From: Craspedostauros australis
Lineage: Eukaryota; Bacillariophyta; Bacillariophyceae; Mastogloiales; Achnanthaceae
Direction: 5' to 3'
DNA length: 64,000 bases
Assembly (NCBI GenBank): GCA_026770025.1
Contig: JAMXDE010000009.1
Coordinates: 1,587,001-1,651,000, forward strand
The translations under genes were made by a program, and so were the position numbers. The notes under the pieces were generated by a model. The model saw only the letters and a list, made by a program, of their open reading frames with translations. It made no database searches and was not told the DNA's origin. This document shows, one piece after another, positions 55,105-64,000 of this stretch. The first letter of the stretch is position 1. The number at the start of each line of letters is the position of its first letter.

Positions 55105-58086
55105 ATGACGTCCATCGAAAAACAGGAAGAACCGGTGCCGGCTTCTGCGCCAGCCCCCGCATCCGGTCATCACGGCCTGGCATTGTACGATGACAATGAC
55201 ACCAGCTTCGGCGCCAAGTGGTCCCGCGCCATCCTTCGCTTCGTCCACAAGCCCATCACCAACATGCTGCTGAAGATCTCCGGAACCGCCGTCAAGTTCC
55301 CCAAGACCACCGTGTCATTCACCATCTTTTTCTCCCTCACCATCGTCGTCGTCGGTCTCTTCACCAACTTCTACGTCGAGGTTGACGAGGGTCTTCTGTA
55401 CTCTCCGCGCACCAGCCGTTCCAGGGACCACGAGGACTGGATCAAGGACAGCTCCGGCTTCGTCGACGAGCCAAGGTACTTCCTTCTCAACATCCACACC
55501 GACGGTGGCAACGTGCTCTCCAACGATGGCGTCACGCGCGTCTTCGAGGCACTCGATACCCTCCGCAACACCCCCAAGTACGACGAAGTGTGCCTTGAGG
55601 GCAGAACCGTCAAGGTCCTTGAGGATGGCACCACCCAGAAAACCTGCGAGATCACCGCGGTGACTTCCTTCTGGAATGACACCACCTCCATCTTCGAAGC
55701 CGAAAATCCAACCGAGGCCGAAATCCTCGCCGCCATGTCCGCCGATCAGTACCCCGATGGAACCGACGTTGATATTCAGAGCGTCCTTGGCAACAATGTG
55801 TTTGACGACAGCAACATCCTCGTCTCCTCTCAGATCTACCTCATCCGCTTGGATCTGCCAGACACGGACGACGCAGAAGACTTCGAAACTGACGCCTTGG
55901 ACAACCTCTTGGACTTGCAGGACGCTTGGGATGGCGACTCCAGCAACCCATACAAGCTCGAGGTCTTTGCCGAACGCTCCTTCTCCGATGAGTTCGGTCG
56001 CGCCATCCTCGACGACATTCCCCTTATACCATTGGTCTTCGTCGTGATGAGCATCTTCACCTGCGCGGTCTTCTTCAAGAAGGACAAGGTCAAGTCCCAA
56101 AGCATCCTCGGCTTCGGCGCAGTTACCTCCGTCTTCCTCAGCATCGTCACCGGCTACGGTCTGCTCTTCACGATCGGCGTCCCATTCACCTCCATGACAC
56201 AGATCCTTCCGTTCATCATGTTTGGAATTGGAATGGACGCAGCCTACATCCTGTCTGGTTCCTTCCAGCGCACAAATCCCAACGGGTCCATCGAAGAACG
56301 CATCGCAGAGACAGTGACCGACGTCGGAGTCAGTATCGCCCTGACCACAGCCACCTCCTCCGTCGCGTTCGCCTTGGGATGCCTCTCGAGCATCCCAGCC
56401 GTGTACTGGCTCTGCATGTACGCATTCCCAACCATCATCATCGACTTCCTCTACCAAATGACATTCTACGTTGCCTTGATGGCGATCGACGAACGTCGTA
56501 TCAGAGACAACCGCCGCGACTGCTGCACTTGCATCACGGTGCCAAAGGAAGACGACGAGGAGCAGGCCGGTGACGACGACAATGAAAACAACAAGGATGG
56601 AGCAGAGACCACCGAACCAGAAGAGTCCTTCCTTGACCGCATGATGGTGGTGTACGCGCACTTCTTGCTTCAGCCAGTCGTCAAGGTTATCGTGATCTTG
56701 GTCTTCATCGCCATTGCATGCGCTTGCGGATACAGCGCCTCGTTGCTCACACAGGAATTCCAATTCACCGATGTCGTCCCCAACGATTCAGTAAGTATTG
56801 TACGAGCTTTGCGTGTTGCCATACGTACCTGTATGGTAACCGCAGCTGGTGGTGCATTCCTGCATGACAACCGCATTCGACATTGCTCTGCTTCAGATCC
56901 TTTGCTAACCTTTCCATCTTGTACATCTTTCATCCTTGCCACAACCCACGCCTGCATCTGCGCAACCACGCTCACCTTTGTTCCCCTTCTCTCCAACTCG
57001 TAGTACATTAAGCCATACTGGGACGCCTACGACGACTACACCACTCGCGGTGGATTCATCATCGAGGCATACTTCCGCGACGTTGAACAATCCTCCGAAG
57101 ATGTTCGCACTCAGATGAAGTCTTACGTTGACGACCTTGTGGCACTGCATGAGGTGTCCACCGCACCGCCGTTCTTCTGGGTCAAGGACTTCGACGAATT
57201 CGTTGCGGAAACCAGCAGCGTGCAAGACCAGCCATTCCAGGAGCAGTTCAATGCCTTCTTCGCCGAGGAGAGCAACCAGAAGCAGTACGCCGACGACATC
57301 GTCGTTGACGCAAACAACAAGATCGTTACATCTCGTGTCAGCATCTACTTCGACATCGTCGATAACGACGACGTCGAGGACTTGATCGACACATTGGAGA
57401 ATCAACGCGAAGTGAGCAGATTGCAGCCAGTCAACAGAGGCAAGAGCGACTGGAGGTTCTTTACCTACGCATCGATCTACTCCATCTGGGAATTCTACGC
57501 CGTGGCTGTGCAAGAACTCATCGTGACAACGTTCACCGGAGTCGCGTCTGTCACCATCCTGAGCATGCTCTTCATCCCGCACTGGACCGGCGTTTTCTTC
57601 GTGGGACCCACCATGGCCATCCTCTACGTGGACTTGCTTGGGTTCTTGCAGTTCGCAGGCGTTCACATCAACACCGTCAGTTACATCGCCCTCGTCATGT
57701 CTATCGGTCTGCTGGTCGATTTCTTGGTCCACATCCTTCTCCGATACTACGAACTCTCCGGAGATCGCAAGACCAGAGTCATCGACCTCCTCCGTACCAT
57801 GGGATCGTCGGTCTTCTTGGGTGGCCTTTCCACCTTCCTTGGTGTCATCCCACTCGCATTCTCCTCCAGTACCATCTTCTCCACTATCTTCATCGCCTTC
57901 ATTGGCCTCGTGATCATCGGCATTGGCCACGGCCTCATCCTCCTGCCAGTCATCCTGTCCATTTGCGGGCCTGAGATGGGTGGTGACGCAGGCAATGAGA
58001 GTGACGGCAGTCTTGGCGGAACTCGCGCACCGAATGGCAGCAACAAGGGCTCCGAGGACAACGGTTCCGACGAGGGTCACGCCTAG
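55105..58086 (+). CDS. Patched/NPC1-like RND transporter with sterol-sensing domain
   Basis: Two exons inferred: 55105-56790 and 57004-58086 (GTAAGT...GTAG intron of 213 bp, phase 0; join reads VVPNDS/YIKPYWDAY), 922 residues. It has the duplicated RND fold: TM1 near residue 70 (VSFTIFFSLTIVVVGLF), a large extracytosolic loop, and a five-helix sterol-sensing block (LIPLVFVVMSIFTCAVFF, GFGAVTSVFLSIVTGYG, MFGIGMDAAYIL). The second half repeats loop plus helices (ALVMSIGLLVDFLVHILL). The GxxxD proton-path motifs appear in both halves (GIGMD and GLLVD). An acidic loop separates the halves. Family members move sterols or other lipids using an ion gradient; substrate here is unknown. The ATG at 55105 is chosen because upstream sequence is AC-rich leader. 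Confidence 0.9.
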
Positions 58087-59080
58087 AAAGAGAGAGAGAG
58101 GCCGGCACTTGCCGCATGCATGGTGCTCGTGCCATACCATACACACAAAATTCAGACCAAGCGAGTCTGACACAAGGATGCGCCAGATTTTCCAATGCGC
58201 TTCTTTGCTCTACCCTATCCTGTACAAGAAACCATGAATTTAGTAACACAATGATTTTACCATTAACATCAACTATGCACTGGTGCGTGTGTCCTTGTCA
58301 TCATGGTCTGTTGTGTTTCTACCATCCTCTATTTTGGTGGAGTCATTGCAAATTGACGGATGCTTGGGCATGGCAAGACTCTTGGTCCTGGGAGAGCGAC
58401 AGTATTGTATTGTATAATACGAGTTGTGCGTGAGTGTATGCACAAGCTTACGCACGGTCCAGTACTTACCGTGCAAAGGGATGGCCTGCTCTAGTCTCTG
58501 TTCCTTGCACTTCAGCATGAGTGAGCAACTGGAGTCAGACGGAGAGTTGTCTGTCTTGTTGAGGTCGGTTTTCCTTTTCGAAATGTTGGGCTGAACTGAG
58601 ATGTGGTCACAACTGTGATTGCCGCATGGCGTTGAAAGTGCTTCATGAGTGTCAGTCCACTTATTCTTGTATCGTATTGTAAAACTATGCTCTATTTTAT
58701 GGTCTATCTCATCGAAATTTGTCCGGTTTCTCAGAAAGTTCGATTTCCGGTTTGTCGGAAAAGAAGGCAACCGAAGCGTCATCAGTCAGTCAGCAGCACA
58801 AGGTTGAGAAAGAGGTTGTTGGTTGGTCTTTGTTGGTTTGAGTAGGAACAAAAGTTCCTTGTTTGTTTGTTGTTTGTTCGTTGTTTTTGGTGAGAATCGA
58901 TGGGAGACGAATTGGTGTAGATTGTTGCAAGTTCATGTATGGGAGGTTTGAGTTCCCACACATGTAATGGCGGCACCCACAATCCAATACGATGATGCGT
59001 CGCATGAAAACGATGCACCACTCCATCGGTCCGTGTTTGTTTTTGTGTGCTAGGTGTCACTTGGTGTGGACGTTGTGCAC
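58087..59080. other. Intergenic between convergent Patched-like and histone H3 genes
   Basis: About 1 kb between two 3' ends. T-rich GTTTGTTTG repeats near 58860. No gene seen. Confidence 0.6.
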
Positions 59081-60497
<1,417 letters not shown>

Positions 60498-61348
60498 GCG
60501 ATACGATCGCTTTACCGCACAGCAATAGAAAAGCGTGCGAGAACCACCAACAACCAATGCAGCAGCAAAATTGAAAACACAAATACAAACAACAGCAAAC
60601 AACAAGGAACTTTTGTTCCTACTCAAACCCACAAAGCAAAAACAACCTCAAGTACTTGTATTCAGTGCCAGTCTCAGCTCATCCATCAATTGAATTGTGT
60701 GGATGTGACAATGCCTGAACTTGTTTGCTGTGTGATTGTCGACTGTGCCGAAATGCGAAACACTAAGCACCACTAAAATAAACCGAACTTCTTACAACAA
60801 CTCCGCCCCAAACACACTACCACGAGTTGGCTCAACCTGATCACACAACTCATTTTCGCGTCCTAAAGTGCAGGTCCAAACAATGAGAAGGCATCAAGCG
60901 ATGACGGATGCACGGCATCCTGCACAGCACAATCCTCCCCGAAACCCATTCGGCTCCGGCCATCGCAGCCACCACGATGCCACACAAGTTAGACGACACC
61001 AGGTCTCCATCATTTTCGAAGAACCGCCCCTTTCCCACATGCAAAATTGGCACAGTCACACATGGCGCCAAACAAAACAACAACATGGCGCAACAGTTTC
61101 ACCAGCCATCTCGCTGACTGTGCCTTCTTCTCTTTCATGCATGCCCATTCTCGCTCAGCGCAATTCCAACCAAGATGCACAGGTGAACAGAAAACAGAGC
61201 GAACAAAGAAGGAATGCACAGAATGCAGATCAGTTTGACACCCACTCTCACCGGTGCACCAAACGATCACTGCACCCTTGCCCATTCCTCATAAATTTGC
61301 ACTTCACCCGCATCACAAAGTCAAGCAAACCACACCAAGAATACAGCC
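60498..61348. other. Intergenic downstream of H4
   Basis: About 850 bp: H4 3' flank and the AC-rich leader of the next gene. A frame from 60868 overlaps the next gene but looks non-coding. No gene seen. Confidence 0.6.
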
Positions 61349-63010
61349 ATGAAGGCATCACAAAGACCAATCTCAGCAACGTCCAACACGAGAAAGATGA
61401 CCATCCTCGTGCTCCAGCTTGCTGTCGTCTTCGGTGGCCTGTTCGCATCCCCATCTGCCACAATGGCGCACGCGTCCACGAAGGAAGGAGATGCCGTCGA
61501 CAACAAACAGCCCATCGAACAGATCATCGGCGCATACTACCGATCTGCCGTTGACCATGCAAGCGATTGCACCTCCCATTTTCGTCGCACCTTCCCCCAT
61601 TCCAACCATCCGGATGCTGCCAACCTTTCAGGCGATGACATTGTCTTCTCCACATCATTTTCTCCCATCCCGGCCGAACAGGGCAATCCGGAAGATCCAA
61701 CCGTCTGCGATGAAAGCAGCAGCATGGGGACAGGCAAAGGCATAACCTCGCCATTCTCGCGCGTCGTCGTTCACATCCAGGCTGAGGCGGACATTTCGGC
61801 GATCCAAGGGGACACGCTCACCAACGGCGAGGGCAAGAGCAAGGACCCAGCCATGACAGCGCCCGCGGACAGTAGCCGCGAGAAGATACTTCAAATTGCC
61901 AACCCAAACTCAATCCAACTCCCAGCAACGACCACGCTCCTTGCCGAAGTCGCGACGGTTTACTTTGATTGCATGGGACGCGTGGAGATCGTGGTGTGTC
62001 CAGCATTGGACTGCTCCGGCAACAAAAAGCCATCGATCGCCAATGCCGACGCCACCGCGTTGTGTCCCGATGATATGTGGTGCCGACCCATGACGCTGCC
62101 CGGAACAGCGAATGGCATCGCGGGTTTCACCAAGAACATCGTGCGACGACAGTGTACCGCGTACGCCAAGCAAGGTGGACGCTGTACGGGCGACGCATCG
62201 CAAAGTACTGCCGAGGTTACATTTCTGTCCACGGACGATCTCTGCGATCCAACCGCATCCTTGCAATGCCAACCGCAGGATGATTCCAAGCCGGATGGGC
62301 GTAAAGTATGCAAGAGCACAGATGGTGGAAAGTACTTCAAAAACGACACCGACAACAAGACTGACAACGACAACGGCGGCGATAAGGACGCAGGATCCGG
62401 ATCCACAGGTGATGTCGCTGGCGATGAGACGCCAACGCAGCCCGATCAAGGTGAAGATGCAGATGGAGACGCCACCGAAGAGGAGGAAGAATCTACCATC
62501 CAGGCTCGCAACGCAAGCGAGAAAATGAGCGAGAGCGCTCTGATTGGAATCTCCGTGTCCGCCGGTATCCTTGGAACGCTGTTGGTCGTGTTCCTCGTCA
62601 GTGTTTGCACCGGTTGGCGTGGACGACAGCAGCGAAGACATCGCAAATCCAAGCAACTGGACGAAGAGGACCCAGCGACGCCAAGCAAGGAGACGGAAGG
62701 ACGACGACGCCGGTCATCCTCCACGAGACGACGAAGCCGCATCATTCAAGCCAGCGAAGTGCTCCGACAGTCTTTGAATTTGAGTGTCGCCATGTCGCCC
62801 ATTGATTCGGCATCCGACACAGATGGTGAGGATGCCGACAGCAGCGACAGCGACAGCGTGATGGATGAGGAGACCGCCATGGCTGCTGCCGTCGGTGCCG
62901 TCACATCTCTTGAACAAACGCAACCAGAATCATCGAGGCAGAGCGCTAGCGTTGGTACGAATCTGCGACGCCGAGTCAGTCTGTTCGAGAACAATGACAG
63001 CAAGGTGTGA
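61349..63010 (+). CDS. Type I membrane protein with Cys-containing ectodomain, unknown function
   Basis: 553 residues, one exon. Start at 61349; a second Met at 61397 lies just before the hydrophobic core (TILVLQLAVVFGGLFA) and could be the real start of the signal peptide. The ectodomain (~40-330) has paired cysteines (CPALDCSGN, CPDDMWC, CTAYAKQGGRC, CDPTASLQC). A Gly/Asp/Glu-rich stalk follows, with Asn-glycosylation sequons (NDT, NKT). One membrane helix lies at about 396-420 (ALIGISVSAGILGTLLVVFLVS). The cytosolic tail is Arg-rich (RRRRSSSTRRRSR), then acidic. Secreted/cell-surface role is inferred from topology only. No domain was recognised. Confidence 0.75.
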   Translation: MKASQRPISATSNTRKMTILVLQLAVVFGGLFASPSATMAHASTKEGDAVDNKQPIEQIIGAYYRSAVDHASDCTSHFRRTFPHSNHPDAANLSGDDIVFSTSFSPIPAEQGNPEDPTVCDESSSMGTGKGITSPFSRVVVHIQAEADISAIQGDTLTNGEGKSKDPAMTAPADSSREKILQIANPNSIQLPATTTLLAEVATVYFDCMGRVEIVVCPALDCSGNKKPSIANADATALCPDDMWCRPMTLPGTANGIAGFTKNIVRRQCTAYAKQGGRCTGDASQSTAEVTFLSTDDLCDPTASLQCQPQDDSKPDGRKVCKSTDGGKYFKNDTDNKTDNDNGGDKDAGSGSTGDVAGDETPTQPDQGEDADGDATEEEEESTIQARNASEKMSESALIGISVSAGILGTLLVVFLVSVCTGWRGRQQRRHRKSKQLDEEDPATPSKETEGRRRRSSSTRRRSRIIQASEVLRQSLNLSVAMSPIDSASDTDGEDADSSDSDSVMDEETAMAAAVGAVTSLEQTQPESSRQSASVGTNLRRRVSLFENNDSKV

Positions 63011-63409
63011 GCATTGCAAACAAAAATGGATGAGAGAACTCGTATGTACTTGGAGCATTCCTATATTAGATCGTATTATATTAAAGAATAAAAGAGTAGA
63101 ACGCAACAAATTGAACCCATAGTAGTGCTTGAACCGTGGGTACTGCTATCTGGACTGCTATCTGTAGTGCTATCTGGGTTGACTTTGTGCCAAGCTGATT
63201 CCGTTCACGGATGAATCGCGCCCAAAGATACCCTCGTTGCGGAGTGGAACTGACAGCAACAAGAGACAAACAACCACCGCTCGACCAAACACAAACAAGA
63301 TACGAGGACAATTGCAACACCAATAGTCGTACGAGCCACATGTGTCATACACATACGTATTATACAACCCAATAAAGCAGCAAAGGCATCAAAGCATCCC
63401 ATCTTCATC
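63011..63409. other. Spacer before the ARV1-like gene
   Basis: About 400 bp with a short CTGCTATCT direct repeat near 63140-63175 and AC-rich leader sequence. No gene seen. Confidence 0.55.
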
Positions 63410-64000
63410 ATGGCGACGAATAGGAATGGCACGAAGGCATCATATCCATTTCGATGCGTCCACTGTGGCACGCCGTGCCATGCCTTGTACAGACGCTTCG
63501 ACAAGCAACGGGTCCGTGATGAGAAGGGCATCAGCAACAGCAACATCAACGACAGCGGTGATGGCAATGATGCCAGAAACTCTGCACACAATCAACTACG
63601 ATCACAGTCTTCACCACCGCCAACAACAACAACAACAAGAGCAAGAGCAACACAACGCACGTCTGATAAGAATCCATCCGTGGCAGCAAACATCAAACTT
63701 TCGACATGCACCCAGTGCGGGAAGGCCGTCGATCCCTACATCGAACGAGAATGGATCTTAAAATGCATGGATTGTGTATTGCGACGCAAGGAGGCCTTTC
63801 GGCATGTTCTGTTCAACGAGGAATGGATCCAGTCCTTGACCAACATGGAGCTGTTCCAATTCGGCATGCTTTGGTCCATCTTGGATTGCTACGTGGCATA
63901 TCAGAGCGGAACGTTCCAGAATGATGGTGGGGGATGGAGCGAACAATGGTACGATCGTTCTGCGAGCGCAACTGCAAGCATCAGCATGGACACCCAGCAC
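63410..64000 (+). CDS. ARV1-like ER lipid/sterol homeostasis protein, 5' part
   Basis: A frame open from ATG 63410 to the window edge (197 codons), so the gene is cut. The ARV1 homology domain is visible: FRCVHCGTPCHALYRRF, then CTQCGKAVDPYIEREW and EAFRHVLFNEEW, matching the usual two CxxC zinc-ribbon halves, YIE and AYRHxLFN blocks. ARV1 is an ER membrane protein needed for sterol and GPI-precursor distribution. The membrane helices expected next begin near LFQFGMLWSILDCYVAY. Unusual point: about 85 residues of Asn/Ser/Thr-rich sequence separate the two CxxC pairs, which are normally some 20 residues apart. No splice signals in that stretch were convincing, though an intron has not been ruled out. 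Confidence 0.8.
   Translation, partial: MATNRNGTKASYPFRCVHCGTPCHALYRRFDKQRVRDEKGISNSNINDSGDGNDARNSAHNQLRSQSSPPPTTTTTRARATQRTSDKNPSVAANIKLSTCTQCGKAVDPYIEREWILKCMDCVLRRKEAFRHVLFNEEWIQSLTNMELFQFGMLWSILDCYVAYQSGTFQNDGGGWSEQWYDRSASATASISMDTQH

Overview
This is a gene-dense nuclear fragment from a photosynthetic stramenopile, most likely a diatom. Three observations point there. A phytoene desaturase, a fibrillin-type protein and two coiled-coil proteins carry a signal peptide followed by a Phe-type plastid cleavage motif (VAAFAP, VVAFSA, CDAFQS, EATFLP), as expected for bipartite targeting to a secondary red plastid. There is a cyclin of the expanded diatom type and a member of a small protein family that I associate only with ochrophytes. 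Introns are few, short (about 0.17-0.62 kb) and GT-AG. The genus cannot be told from the sequence alone.

Layout: (1) 1-12.8 kb: 3' part of FGAM synthase (+), a cyclin (+), a TEX264-like ER membrane protein (-), a three-exon UBA-UAS-UIM-UBX protein (+) and a tiny complex I NDUFB3-like subunit (-). (2) 12.8-29 kb: AP-3 delta (-); a membrane-anchored plastid-targeted coiled-coil protein (+); an ankyrin-BTB protein (-); a nested mobile-element block at 22352-24277, made of a short LTR-type element with a long inverted-repeat (foldback) DNA element inside it; then a second plastid-targeted coiled-coil protein (+) with an H1-like basic tail and a SAP-like end. The two coiled-coil genes are paralogues with an intron at the same place. 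(3) 30-45 kb: SNF1/AMPK alpha kinase (+), phytoene desaturase (+), a Golgi-type fucosyltransferase-like protein (+), and a 2,183-residue type II membrane protein with about twelve divergent copies of one extracellular module (+). (4) 45-52 kb, all minus: NYN-domain ribonuclease-like protein, candidate zinc-chelating DNA-binding protein, PAP/fibrillin plastid protein, ochrophyte-specific small family. (5) 52-64 kb: a long gene-poor stretch, a Patched/NPC1-like RND transporter (+), a divergent histone H3/H4 pair, a type I membrane protein (+), and the 5' part of an ARV1-like ER lipid-homeostasis gene (+) running off the end.

The genes are mostly unrelated neighbours. Links worth noting are the shared H3/H4 promoter, the paralogous plastid coiled-coil pair either side of the mobile-element block, and several plastid-targeted products (phytoene desaturase, fibrillin, the coiled-coil pair). 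Nine protein-coding genes were modelled with introns (eight in the coding sequence, one in a 5' UTR); exon limits come from reading-frame continuity and splice consensus, not from transcript data.
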